Shown here piece after piece: positions 11,841 to 22,459 of a DNA stretch of 64,000 nt. The notes beneath the pieces were generated by a model, which saw nothing but the letters and a program-made list of their open reading frames with translations, was not told the DNA's origin and ran no database searches. The stretch is taken from NCBI RefSeq assembly GCF_003265705.1, contig NW_020312904.1, positions 6,048,940-6,112,939 on the forward strand, in the 5' to 3' direction. How positions within the stretch are numbered: position 1 is the first letter of the stretch; the number at the start of each line of letters is the position of its first letter. Source of the stretch: Callorhinus ursinus. Taxonomy: Eukaryota > Chordata > Mammalia > Carnivora > Otariidae. Made by a program: the position numbers and the translations under genes.

Positions 11841-12633
11841 GCTGGGACTACATCAGAATAAAAACTTCTGCCCAATGAAGGAATCAATCGACAAAACTAA
11901 GGGCAACCTATTGAATGGGAGAAGATATTTGCAGATGACATATCTGACAAAGGGTTAGTCTGCACAGTATATAAAGAACTGATACAACTCAACATCCAAA
12001 ACGCAAATAATCCAATTTAAAATGGGCACAAGGTATGAAGAGACCTTTCTCCAAAGAACACATCCAGATGGCCAACAGACACATGAGAAAATGCTCCACA
12101 CCACTCATCATTGGGAAATACAAATCAAAACTACAATGAGATATCACCTCACACCTGCCACAGTGGCTAAAATAAAAAACACAAGAAACAAGAGGTCGGC
12201 GAGGATGTGGGAAAAAGGAACCCTTGTGGGGCGCCCGGGTGGCTCAGTCGTTGGGCGTCTGCCTTCGGCTCAGGTCATGATCCTGGAGTCCCTGGATCGA
12301 GTCCCACATCGGGCTCCCTGCTCGGCAGGGAGTCTGCTTCTCCCTCTGACCCTCTTCCCTCTCGTGCTCTCTATCTCTCATTCTCTCTCTCAAATAAATA
12401 AATAAAATCTTTAATAAAAAAAAAAGAAACAAAACAAATGAGCAAAGGAAAAAAAAGAGAGAGAGAGAGACAAACCCAGAAACAGACTCTTAGCTATAGA
12501 GAGCACCCTGCTGGGCACCAGAGGGCAGGTTGGGGAGGGGGGAAGCGGGCGATGGGGATGAAGAATACACTTCTCATGATGAGCACTGCATAATGTATAG
12601 AATTGTTGAAGCACTAAAAAAAGAAAAACTAAA
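11841..12633 (+). repeat. 5'-truncated carnivore L1 with internal SINE and deletion
   Basis: 11841-12227 matches the 3' part of L1 ORF2 ('atccagatggccaacagaca', 'tcaaaactacaatgagatatc'). 12430-12620 matches the L1 3' UTR ('agactcttagctatagagag', 'gatgagcactgcataatgta'). TSD acaaaagcctt at 11830-11840 and 12634-12644. The stretch normally lying between ORF2 'gaggatgtggg' and the 3' UTR is missing where the SINE sits. Confidence 0.85.
12228..12425 (+). mobile_element. CAN-SINE inside an L1, without target duplication
   Basis: Complete forward copy with an (AATA)n tail. The left flank ends 'ggaacccttgtg' and the right flank begins 'gaaacaaaacaaatgag'; these do not repeat each other. Confidence 0.93.
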
Positions 12634-13892
12634 ACAAAAGCCTTCCTCCTTGCCCTCTGGCTTCTGACTACCCCTTGCCTCCCTTCTGCATTCGAACTGC
12701 CCACAGGAGGGGTGTACACCCCTGTCTCCCCCGCGTCCCTCTGGCCTCTCCTCCCCGAGTCCCACATCGGAGGACCACCTTCCTGGCCCCCTGCAGGGTC
12801 TGGTGCCGCGACACCCTCCCTCCCCGAGGCCTCTCCCCTGGCCCCACTCCAGTCACCCGAGGGCATTCTCCCCCCTGCTCTGGGCCACTCCTGGACTCTT
12901 GCTGGGCTCTGGGGCTCTTTCTGGGCCTTTCATTTCTTCTGGTCACTATCACCACTTCCGGGACAATCACAGCCATCAAATCCCTGCCACCAGCTGGCTC
13001 TGCTGACCTCCCGTTCACAGGTGCCCCGTGGACGTCCCTCAGAGGAGTCACACCTCAGGCGCGACACGTCAAAACTTAACTCACGGTCCTTCGGGGAGCA
13101 GCCCCTCCTGCCTCTGTGTCCTTGTATGGGCTGTCGCCTCTGCCAGGCACTCCCTTGCCACGCGGAGCTGCTATGGACGAAAGGCCTTTCATGCTTCAGG
13201 ACTCAGCTCTGGAGCAGAGATGGTCAGTGTCCCCTGGAGGTGATGGAGTCCAGCATCGCTAACATCAGTCATCCCTGGCGACGCCTCCCTCCAGGCTGGA
13301 AGAGCCAGGTGCCGGGAGGGGCGCTGCCAGGAGCCCTGCAGGCCAGTGTCTTCATCTGTACAATGGGGACTGTAACCTCCAACTCACCCGCTTCCCCGGG
13401 CTGACCTGAAGGCTGTCATTTCAAGTGGGGAGTGTGGTTAGGGTTCTCTTTCTTAGACACGAGCAAGGGGATTGAAATTAAACCACTTACAGGGAGAAAG
13501 GTACTTTGGGCTGACTTTTGGGGGGAAACCTCACTTCATTCATTCATTCATTCAACACTGCTGGGCTTGAATCAAACCCAGGCCCTCCCTCCAGAAGCCC
13601 TTGTTCGGGGGGGCGCCGAGAGAGGAGAAAGCCGACCGACCGTGTCTCTGTTGTGCCACCAGAGCCGGGATGGGGGCAGGGAGAGGTGAGGTAAGGCAGA
13701 GAGCAAAGCTGCTGGGCCCCGAGAAGGATGTGGAGGCTGACCCACTGCTGTCCCCACGTTGGGAGGCAAAGCTGGAACACAAACCCAATTTCCTCTAAGA
13801 CCTGCCAAGGCTGGGTGGGCGCCTCCCCAGAACAGTCCACAATTGCCATTCATCTCCCGGGGTCAGGAGCCTGCAGGACCTTGTGGGATTTC

Positions 13893-14076
13893 GTTTCTCA
13901 GAGTGGGGCTCCTGGACCAGCAGCAGCCCCTGGGAACTGGTGAGAATGCAGATTCTCAGGCCCTGCCCCAGACCTACTGCATCTGAAACTCCAGGGGTGG
14001 GGCCCCAGCCATCTGTGTTTTAACAAGCCCACTGGAGGGTTCTGGTGCACTCCCCTGGTTCGAAAGCCACTGTCGT
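13893..14076 (+). repeat. MER5-like hAT (Charlie) non-autonomous DNA element
   Basis: Carries the core seen in MER5-type elements: 'gagaatgcagattctcaggccctgccccagacctactgcatc'-style blocks (about 13942-13983), 'ggggtggggccccagccatctgtgttttaacaag' (13993 onwards) and a 'gaaagccactg' terminus. The ends are imperfect. Confidence 0.6.
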
Positions 14077-14499
14077 TGAGTCCAGAGGACCACCGGAGGG
14101 GATAGGAGCAGATGTGCAGTATGTATGTGCTGGGGGTTCTGACCATGTGAGCTCGGGCAGTAGCTCCGACAATGCACGGGGCATTACCAGCATTGCCCTC
14201 CGACGCTCGACAGGGTCACATGGTTAGCCCACGGCAGAATCAGCCCTCAAATCAGATGGCTGTGACCAGGAAGCCTGGCCTCAGACCAAGCCTTAACCAT
14301 CAGACCGAACTGTGCAGGAACACGCACACAGCCCCGGCCGGGCTGCAAACAGCTTCCTCATGCCTGCTTGTTCTGTCTCCTCCAAGTGCTCCGGCCAGGA
14401 AGGCAGCTCTCCTGGGTGGGTCAACCAATGATTCACAGCGCTGATGAGCGACCTAGAAAGAGGGGGGAGGGCAGACAGACTTGGGGCCACATTCCACGT

Positions 14500-14610
14500 C
14501 TGGTGCACTGAACTTGGGCGGGTCAGGTGACCTCTCCGGGATTCAGTTTCTTCATCTGTAAACCAGGATGGTAATCCCACAGAAGCTGGCGGGGAGATGG
14601 AGATCATATA
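14500..14610 (+). repeat. MIR fragment
   Basis: Forward MIR 3' half: 'cttgggcgggtcaggtgacctct' and 'attcagtttcttcatctgta' blocks, then an 'aaccaggatggtaat' block. Confidence 0.5.
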
Positions 14611-14626
14611 GGAAAGAACCACTGCT

Positions 14627-14825
14627 GGGGCGCCTGGGTGGCTCAGTCGGTTAAGCACCTGCCTTTGGCTCAGGTCATGATCCCAGGATTGTGGGATCGA
14701 GCCCTGCATTGGGCTCCCTGCTCGGTGGGGAGTCTGCTTCTCCCTTTGTCTCTTCCCCCTCCCCCCACTCATTTTCTCTCTCTTTCTCAAAAATAAGTAA
14801 ATAAAATCTTAAAAAAACAAAAAAA
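14627..14825 (+). mobile_element. CAN-SINE
   Basis: Forward copy with head, B-box and CT-rich tail. TSD gaaagaacca at 14612-14621 and 14826-14835. Confidence 0.95.
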
Positions 14826-15916
14826 GAAAGAACCATTTCCACTTTCTTCCGAAGTTCAACCAAAGTGACACAAAAGCCATGGCTCCTCAGGGACAGAACT
14901 CCCAGGAAAGAAGGGGGTGGTACCACTCGGGAAGCCAAGAGGCAGAGAATGAGACTAACTCCTCAACAGACCCCCAGAAAGATGAACGCCAAGCTGATGT
15001 GGGCCAAGTCCCGGGGCTGCAGAATCCCGCTAGACTCGGCTCAGAAAATAGGGGTGCTTGAAAAGGGGGTAGATGGGGATTTCTGCTTCTAGCTCTGTTG
15101 GAGAAGTTTGCAACAGACTGATGATGCCGCCGAGATCTGGGATCTGGGAAAGCCAGGTACAGTGCGTGGCCAACCCCAACCACAGCACTGAAAACATTCT
15201 GAAGGCATTCAAAGCTACCAAAGGAACCACAGCTGAGGGGACCCAATCCTGGAGAAGGGGAACGACCTTCTAGAGCAGATGTTCCCTCTGGCCATCTGCT
15301 CACTTGGGAGTGGGGCAGGAAGCTGGGTAAACGGTCTGGGCAGAGCGCGGCAGCGAAGGCCGCTTTTGACCATCTTGTGAACCTCGACAGCAAAATTCAG
15401 AGCCTCGAGAGCCAGGATCCCAGAGAGAAGGGAAGGGCAGAGAATGGAGCCCCACGTCCTCCCTGTTTCCCCCAGAGAGTTGTAGATCTCTGAAGGCGTA
15501 CAGGACAGTAGGTGAAGAAGGCAAGCAGAAGCCTCTGACCAGCAGAGCGGAGGCGGGGTAGGTGCGGGGAGGGAAGCCGGGGTCTCCACACTGGCCGCCA
15601 TATTGGGGAACGGAGGAGCTCAGCCCTTTGCCAGAGCAAGGACACTTGTCCCTCCTGCCCCACAGGAGCTGGCCTAGGATCCTAGGCCGTTCTCATTCCT
15701 TTCCTCTCTGAACGAGGGTTTTCCTTTGCAGTGATCTTGTTCACTTCATACCCTCATGCCCCGGAAGTTTTGAAGTCAGATGCTTGTCTCTTAGCCTTTG
15801 GACTAATTACTTCCCATGACAGGTGGAGTAGAAAAATAAGAAATAAAAATAATGAATAACCATTTGGAAGACAGAAAGGACATAAACAAGAAGGTGATTT
15901 TAATAGAGATTATTGA

Positions 15917-16028
15917 GGGGTCCCTGGCTGGCTCAGTCAGAGGAGTACATGACTCTTGGTCTCAGGGTGTTGAGTTCAAACCCCACATTGGGTGTAGAGA
16001 TTACTTAAATAAATAAACTTAAAAAATT
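15917..16028 (+). mobile_element. Short old CAN-SINE
   Basis: About 110 bp: tRNA-like head ('ggctggctcagtcag'), B-box-like 'gagttcaaacccc', then a direct A-rich end without the CT tail. Perfect TSD gagattattga at 15906-15916 and 16029-16039. Confidence 0.9.
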
Positions 16029-16210
16029 GAGATTATTGAATTCTATTCTCTGAAAACAGAACACACCTTTCTCGCAGGCACCAATGGGACATTCGCAAAA
16101 AATCTATTCATACTAGCAGATGACAAAAGAAGACTTGACAAATGCCCTCAAGGAGATGGAGGACAGATGATATTTCTCTGAGCGTGATGTGGAAAGACGC
16201 AATAATACGG

Positions 16211-16593
16211 TATATTAGTCTGCTAGGGCCACCATACAAAGCACCATAGACTAGGGGGGCTTAACCAACAGAAATTTATTTTCTCACAATCCTGGAGGCC
16301 AGAAGTCCAAGAACAAGGTGTTGGCAGGGTTGGTTTCTTCTGAGGCCTCTCTCCTTGGCTTGTGGATGGTCATTCTCTCCCTGTGTCCCACATGATCATC
16401 CCTCTATGTCTGTCTTAATCTCTTTATACAAGGATGCCAGTCGTGTGGGATCAGGGCCCACCCACATGAGCTCGTTTTACCTTACTCACCTCGATAAAGG
16501 GCCTGCCTCCAAACGCAGTCACATTCTGAGCTCCTGGGGGTTAAGACCTCAACACGTGAATTTTGAGGGGAGGGGCACAATTCAGCCTGTACC
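16211..16593 (-). repeat. MaLR (MLT1-type) LTR, reverse
   Basis: Clear family features on the minus strand: 'attagtctgctagggccacc', 'cagaaatttattttctcac', 'cctggaggccagaagtccaag', 'cttctgaggcctctctccttgg'. It sits within ancient L1. Confidence 0.85.
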
Positions 16594-16699
16594 GTAAAAT
16601 AAACAACCCCGCCTCCTGGCAAAGGCCCTCCATCCAGAAAATTCTAAAGCCTCTTAAACAATACTTGGGGGGAAAAGGAAATCAAAATCCAAACTGCAG

Positions 16700-17017
16700 T
16701 CAATGGGAGAAAGACAATTATCATATAAGCTCATTCATGTGTGGAATTTAAGAAATGAAACAGAGGATCATGGGGAGAGGGAGGGGAAAATAAAACAAGA
16801 CAGAGTCAGAGAGGGAGACAAACTGTAAGAGACTCTTAATCATAGGAGACACACTGAGGGCTGCTGGAGGGGAGGGGGTAACTGGGTGATGGACGTTAAG
16901 GAGGGCACGCGACATTATATAAGCACTGGGTGTTATATAAGACTGATGAATCACTGAACTCTACCTCTGAAACTAATAATACACTATATGTTATTAACTG
17001 AATTTAAATTAAAAAGA
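16700..17017 (+). mobile_element. 5'-truncated carnivore L1 (3' UTR only) with target duplication
   Basis: Typical 3' UTR: 'aagagactcttaatcatagg', 'ggacgttaaggagggcac', 'agcactgggtgttatataag', 'tgaatcactgaactctacc'. TSD aaaatccaaactgcag at 16684-16699 and 17018-17033, perfect. The insert is about 0.32 kb. Confidence 0.93.
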
Positions 17018-17246
17018 AAAATCCAAACTGCAGAACATTTAGAAAAGACTAATAGAAGCACATGTCAGAAACTTCGGGAAAAGGGGTAAAGCAGTACTCT
17101 CTCTATTTTAAAGGACGAGAACCTATTTACGTTAACAAACAAGAGAGAAAGAATGAACATTTAATCACGGCACAGAGAGGTTATGGAACATGCCCAAGAA
17201 CATGGATATTTAAATTGCAGCACTGTTTGTAATAGCCACCCCATTC

Positions 17247-17248
<2 letters not shown>

Positions 17249-17283
<35 letters not shown>
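17249..17283. repeat. (CA)n microsatellite, about 17 units
   Basis: Uninterrupted CA run inside ancient L1 remains. Confidence 0.95.
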
Positions 17284-17285
<2 letters not shown>

Positions 17286-17879
17286 TTAAAAAAGCCTGCA
17301 GCAACAGGCGACCACCTAAATAACCATAAAATAGTTAAGCCAGGAGACACTACACAGCAACATATAGGAACAAACAGGCAGCCACCTTGCCCAGTTCCAG
17401 GGGAGAAATAAAATCATGAATTAGCTTTTTTCCTATGCATCTAGAAAGGTGTCAGCTGCGTCCCATCACTGGGACAATCGAGAAGAGAGACCTCCAAATC
17501 ATTTCCCGTAGATCTCTCAGTGAACCTGGTGGAGAGAGACTTTGCTGGTTGTTTTGCCATGAAAAACCTCCAAGGTACGTTGGTAAGGGAACAAGCAAGA
17601 TACACAACCGTGCATCCAAACCACTACCGAGTACCTGGGTGTGTTTTGAGGATAGATATGCCTCTATATACAAAGAATATCTCGAGAAGAGCACAGAGAA
17701 TCAGCTGAGGGAAATGGGTGAATGAGCATGAATGAGCTTATATGATAATTGTCTTTCTCCCATGCAGAGGGAAATTAGGGAACTGCGGATTGGGGTGAGA
17801 AGGGGGCTCACTTCTCCCCCCACACCCTTTTTTGTAGTTTGGACCATATGCAAATATTACCTACCCTGATAAATTTTGG

Positions 17880-18082
17880 GTTTTTTTTTTTTTAAGATTG
17901 ATTGATTGATTTGGGAGAGAGAGAGCACGAGGGGAGGGAGGGGCAGAGGGAGAGAGTCCTGAAGCAGACTCTCCACTGAACATAGAGCCCAGCAGGGGCT
18001 TGATCCCACGACCCAGGAGATCATGACCAGAGCCCAAACCAAGAGTCGGACACTCAACTGACTGAGCCACCCAGGCGCCCCT
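17880..18082 (-). mobile_element. CAN-SINE
   Basis: Reverse copy with an ATTG-repeat A-tail variant (reversed 'gattgattgattt'), GA-rich tail and full head. Confidence 0.93.
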
Positions 18083-18099
18083 GGTTTTGTTTTTTATAG

Positions 18100-18222
18100 G
18101 ACTTTTTTTTTTAAGATTAAAAAACATTTTTTTAAGTGATATCTGCATCCAACATGGGGCCTGAACCCACAACCCCAAGATCAAGAGTCACATGCTCTAC
18201 TGACTGAGCCAGCCAGGTGCCC
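18100..18222 (-). mobile_element. Short old CAN-SINE
   Basis: About 120 bp, without the CT-rich tail: 'ggggcctgaacccacaaccc' B-box side and 'actgagccagccaggtgcccc' head. It lies 17 bp from the preceding SINE. Confidence 0.88.
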
Positions 18223-18237
18223 CTTGTTTTTTGTAGT

Positions 18238-18636
18238 ACTTTTTTAAAAATTTTTATTGTTATGTTAATCACCATACATCATTAGTTTTTGATGTAGTGC
18301 TCCATGATTCACCGCCTGTGCACAACACCCAGTGCTCCACGCAGAACACGCCCTCTCCAATACCCATCACCAGCGTAACCCATCCCCCCAAACCCCTCCC
18401 CTCTAGAAACCTCAGAGAGTCCATCGTCTCTCATGGTTCGTCTCCCCCTCCGATTTCCCCCCTTCATTCTTCCCCTCCTGCTATCTTCTTTTTTTTTTTT
18501 AACATATATTGCATTATTTGTTTCAGAAGTACTGATCTGTGATTCAACAGTCTTGCACAATTCACAGCACTCACCATAGCACATACCCTCCCCAATGTCT
18601 GTCACCCAGCCACCCCATCCCTCCCACCCCCCTGTA
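18238..18636 (-). repeat. L1 3'-UTR fragment, reverse
   Basis: On the minus strand this reads like carnivore L1 3' UTR: reversed 'gtagtgctccatgattcacc', 'cacaacacccagtgctcc' and 'gattcaacagtcttgcacaattcacagcactcaccatagcac'-type blocks. Two copies of the terminal motif (about 18280 and 18530) suggest two joined pieces. Confidence 0.7.
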
Positions 18637-18739
18637 GTACTTTTTAAATTAACAGACTTTATGTTGTAAGGCAGTTTCCATTTACGGAAGATTGAGCAGA
18701 CAGTAATGTTCTTAATCAAGTTGAGGAAGTTGCCCGTTA

Positions 18740-19215
18740 TGCTAGTTTGCTGAGTGGGTGTGGGGTTTTGTCAAATGCTTTTCTCTGCAACTAGTGATAT
18801 GGTTTATATGATTTTTCTCCTTTAGCCTTTGATGTAATTGATTGCATTAATTGACTCTTGGATGTTGAACCAGCCTTGCATACCTGGAATAAATTCCGCT
18901 TGGTCCTGGTATATAATTCTTTTCATGCATAATGTTGCATTTAATTTGCCAATATTCTGTTGAGGGTTTTTGCATCTATGTTCATGAGAGATATTGATCT
19001 TCTGTTCCCCTTCCTTGTAAGGTCTTTGTCAGGTTTGGGTATTAGGGTAATGCTGGGGTCATAGGATATTAGGAAGTGTTTCCTTTGTTTCTGTTCTCTC
19101 GAAGGGATTATAGATCATTGGTGGAATTTCTTTTTCAAACGTTTGGTAGAATTCACCAGTGAAACCATCTGGGCCTGGTGCTTTCTGTTTGGGAAGGTTA
19201 CGGAGGAGAAATGTT
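18740..19215 (-). repeat. L1 ORF2 fragment, reverse
   Basis: Antisense ORF2: 'tcaaatgcttttctctgcaac', 'gatgttgaaccagccttgca', 'caatattctgttgagggttt', 'gtagaattcaccagtgaaacc'. No open frame of useful length remains. Confidence 0.85.
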
Positions 19216-19555
19216 CTATAATCTTATAATTAAATCTTCCTGAGGCCTGTTGTTTTTGGTAGGCCACAGTCCATGGGCTATGACCTTCAGAGGAGTTTCT
19301 TAGCCATTTTTTTCCCTTCTCTTATGTAAGACCAGAAAGCCAGAGCACGTGGAGTTGGTTAATTTCCCTTTCCCTGGAGGGATAAGGTTCTGGTACAGTC
19401 CTATCTTTAAGGGTTGGCTTTGCTACCAAAGGAGTTCAAAATACCCCTCTCCCTCTTCCCAAATACACTGCTTTGGCATATTGATTATGCTGGATTAAAG
19501 GCACTTGAAAAGTGGATGCCAACTGGGTACACTCTGATCTTCCCCTTTTCCTTCT

Positions 19556-19757
19556 TTTTTTTTTTTTTTAAAGATTTTATTTATTTATTTGACAGAGAGA
19601 GACACAGCGAGAGAGGGAACACAAGCAGGGGGAGTGGGAGAGGGAGAAGCAGGTCTCCCGCCGAGCGGGGGAGCCCGATGCGGGGCTCGATCCCAGGACC
19701 CCGGGAACGTGACCTGAGCCGAAGGCAGACGCTTAACGACTGAGCCACCCAGGCGCC
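19556..19757 (-). mobile_element. CAN-SINE
   Basis: Complete reverse copy; TSD tccccttttccttct at 19541-19555 and tcccctttcccttct at 19758-19772. Confidence 0.95.
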
Positions 19758-20065
19758 TCCCCTTTCCCTTCTGAAAACAGGAAATAAAATGCCCATGTCA
19801 AAGGTGCCTTCTCTGTACCAGGAGGAAGTAACAGAAAGTTAAGGCCAAGAGAAATTTGCACAGACCTTGTTAGAATAACTCTTACCTTCCTTTAGTCTTC
19901 CCACAGATTTTAGTTACTTTTCCACAATTGCTACTCTGTATTCAACCTTGTATCTTGGGCCTCATCATTCTTGGGGTCTTCATTTGTCTTGTGAGAGCAC
20001 CCAAGTACTTGTAAATAAAATTTGCATGCTTTTCTGCTGTTAATCTGTTTTTGTTTTTGCTCCTG

Positions 20066-20254
20066 ATTTTTAAAAAGATTTATGTATTTATTTTAGAAGG
20101 GGGGAGGGGCAGAGGGTGAGGGAGAGAGAGTCTGAAGCAGATCCTGAGCTGAACATGAAGCCCGATGTGGGGCTCGAGCTCATGGCACTAAGATCACGAC
20201 CCGAGCCAAAACCAAGAGTCCAACGCTTAACTGACGGAGCCACCCAGGTGTCCC
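20066..20254 (-). mobile_element. CAN-SINE
   Basis: Reverse copy of an older subfamily ending 'ggagccacccaggtgtccc'. First of a pair inserted in the LTR-like repeat. Confidence 0.92.
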
Positions 20255-20269
20255 TGTTTTTGTTTTTGT

Positions 20270-20398
20270 TTTTTAAGCAGGCTCCATGCCCAGCATGGAG
20301 CCCAGTGTGGGGTTTGAACTCACGATCCTGAGATCAAGACCTGAGCTGAGATCAAGAGTTGGACGTTTGACCGACTAAGGAGCCACCCAGGTGCCCCA
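20270..20398 (-). mobile_element. Short old CAN-SINE
   Basis: About 130 bp without GA-rich tail: 'cccagtgtggggtttgaact' and head 'gagccacccaggtgcccc'. Confidence 0.88.
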
Positions 20399-20459
20399 GT
20401 CTGTCTTACGTTAGTCCCAGCTGGAAACCCTGAGAGGGTAGAGGAAAATGTGTACTACT

Positions 20460-22080
20460 TCGGCATTACAGAGAATAGAAAGAATAACAGAATGCCTGTG
20501 ATGTGTGTCAAAATAGTTGGTTTTCCCCTTTCCCTGCCCAAAGCTCAGCATGAAAGTGTGGGGGTTTCCTTGAGCTTTTATCTCTCGAGCTGGTCTATCC
20601 TGAGCCTCTAGCAACTGTCAAGTACAGCTCAAGTGTTCCTGCCAGAACCAGCTCCAGCTTCAGGCTTTTGCTCCTCGGCAGCTGTGATTCTCTGTATCTG
20701 CCTCTCTCCAGTCTTTGGGCCACCGGTTTGCCCTGTGACCCCAATTCTCTAATGGATCTGAGAAAAGTTGTTGATTTTCAGTTTGCTCAGCTTCTTTTGT
20801 TGTTATTGTGAGGATGGGAATGATGACCTCCAAGCTCTTTACGTGTTGCCCTGGAAATTGAACATTCTCATTTTTTTTTTAAGAGGGGAAAAAAAAACAA
20901 CAACCCTACCACTCTGATGGTAAATACTTGGTGACTCTCTTGATGTGCCTTTGAACCCTGGTGCTGCTCGGGGCTCTGTCCAGATATCCATCACTACACT
21001 CCAGCCCAGATCTGTCCTTGGAGCTCAAGCTCCAAAGCCCATCTGCCTTTGACCTCCCACCTGGACAGCACAGGTGCCTCAATGCATCTCAAACACACGC
21101 CCGACTTGAATTCACCATGATTCTCCCCCAAACCAGCCACACCCAGGTTCCCTATCTCAAGTGACAGGTATCCAGGGACCCAAGCCACAAACCTAGCTTC
21201 CTTCCAGAGGCCTGCCTCTCCTTGACCCACAGCCCTTGGGCCCTGTGGCGTCTGCAGCTGTGGCCCGTTTGCCCACAGCCATCCCAGGCACCTGCTGTAC
21301 AGTGGTCTCAGCATCCTTTCTCTGGGTTCTCTGAGTGGCCTCCTCGTTGGCCCCTGTCAGCACCCTCTATGCCTTCCCACTGCTACCAGGGACATCTTCC
21401 CCTAAAACATCCACTCATGCCCCGCCCCGGCATGCAAATGACCATGGACCCCCAGGTGTGTGCAGGATAAACTCTAACCCATTTCTCCTGGGTCACAACA
21501 CTGGGTTAGATGACCCTGGTACCTGCTCTGTTCTCTGACTAGAAGCCCTTCCCTGTCCCCAGCATCTTCCTCTTCCAAAACTGCCTGCTTCCTTTCCAGA
21601 ACAGACCATGTGCTCTTTGCTCACCCATGTGTTAGACTTAAACAGGCAGGTAGAATATTCCAGGTAAGGAAGGCAACACCTGCCCCTCCATCCGCCTCCC
21701 ATCCTGGTAGGCTCAGCTCAGACATCATCTCCTCCAGAAGCCTCCCAGACTTGAGTGAGCATCATTGGTATGCCAGCAAACGAACCACTCGCTCTCCAGG
21801 AAGGAAGCCCTGATTTATAGTGTTTGCCAATGTTCGGAGTGTAAATACTCCTGCCACGGCCAACTTCACACTACCAGTGTGACATCTGTGAACGCGAGTT
21901 GGGAAGAGATGCTCACCATTGGCTGTCTCCAGCCGATGGGAGTTGGCTCTAGCACATAACTGGTGGATGAGCCTCTCTGGGCTCACACCCCACCTGTATT
22001 CTCCTCCATCCAAGTACTGATCACAAGGCAATGCTAAAAAACAAACAAACGTCTGGTGGCCCAACAGCACAGAGTAGCTC
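20460..22080. other. Non-coding stretch, no recognised gene
   Basis: Unique-looking AT/GC-mixed sequence with an A/T-rich tract near 20870-20900. Open frames are short and without recognisable products. Confidence 0.5.
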
Positions 22081-22089
22081 TATTCCCCT

Positions 22090-22205
22090 CCCGATGCCTC
22101 CCTGGCTGTATGACCTGAGCTCAATGACCCAGCCTTGTTAAGCCTCTGGTTTGTCATCTATGAAATGGTCAAAATCATATGTTCTCCCTAAGCTTGCACA
22201 GAAAT
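22090..22205 (+). repeat. MIR fragment
   Basis: Forward MIR 3' half: 'gctgtatgacctgagctcaatgac', 'gtttgtcatctatgaaatgg'. A SINE is inserted at its right edge. Confidence 0.45.
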
Positions 22206-22210
22206 TAAAT

Positions 22211-22446
22211 AGATGTAGGGGTGCCTAGGTGGCTCAATCGGTTAAGCGTCAGGCTCTTGGTTTCTGATCCCGTGGTGATCTCCGGGTGATGGAATTGAGC
22301 CTCGTGTTGGGCTCCATGCTCAGCTCAAAGTCTGCTTGAGTTTCTCTCTCCCTCCCCCTTTACCCTTACCCCTGCATGCACACATGCATGTTGCACATGC
22401 TCTCTTTCTCTCTCAAATAAACAATCTTAAAAAAAAAAAAAAAGAA
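22211..22446 (+). mobile_element. CAN-SINE, older variant
   Basis: Forward copy with an 'aggctcttggtttctgatcc' internal variant and A-rich tail. TSD agaaattaaa at 22200-22209 and 22447-22456. Confidence 0.92.
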
Positions 22447-22459
22447 AGAAATTAAAGAG

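Larger units (their letters stand above)
16040..17420 (+). repeat. Ancient L1 ORF2 remains, split by two later insertions
   Basis: Diverged pieces in L1 order: 'cagaacacacctttctcgcaggc' (16061), 'aaattctaaagcctcttaaacaatacttgg' (16638), 'ggtaaagcagtactctct' (17086), 'attgcagcactgtttgtaatagc' (17215). A MaLR LTR and a young L1 3' end interrupt it; a (CA)n tract lies inside. Confidence 0.6.
19240..20450 (+). repeat. LTR-like repeat split by three SINEs
   Basis: 'gcatgcttttctgctgttaatctgt' at about 20026 continues after the SINE pair as 'cttacgttagtcccagctgg', 'aaccctgagagggtagagg' (20403-20450). This is the same order as the 3' end of the LTR-like repeat near 11.7 kb. SINEs at 19556-19757, 20066-20254 and 20270-20398 are later insertions. 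Left end uncertain. Confidence 0.5.

Noticed and set aside
12228..12300. tRNA gene at the SINE heads
   Set aside because: The tRNA-like A and B boxes belong to the SINE family and occur in all copies; no intact cloverleaf gene was identified.
8090..20450. A full provirus between the LTR-like repeats
   Set aside because: No gag, pol or env similarity was seen, the 8-kb LTR looks different from the 11-kb and 19-kb pair, and unrelated repeats fill the interval.
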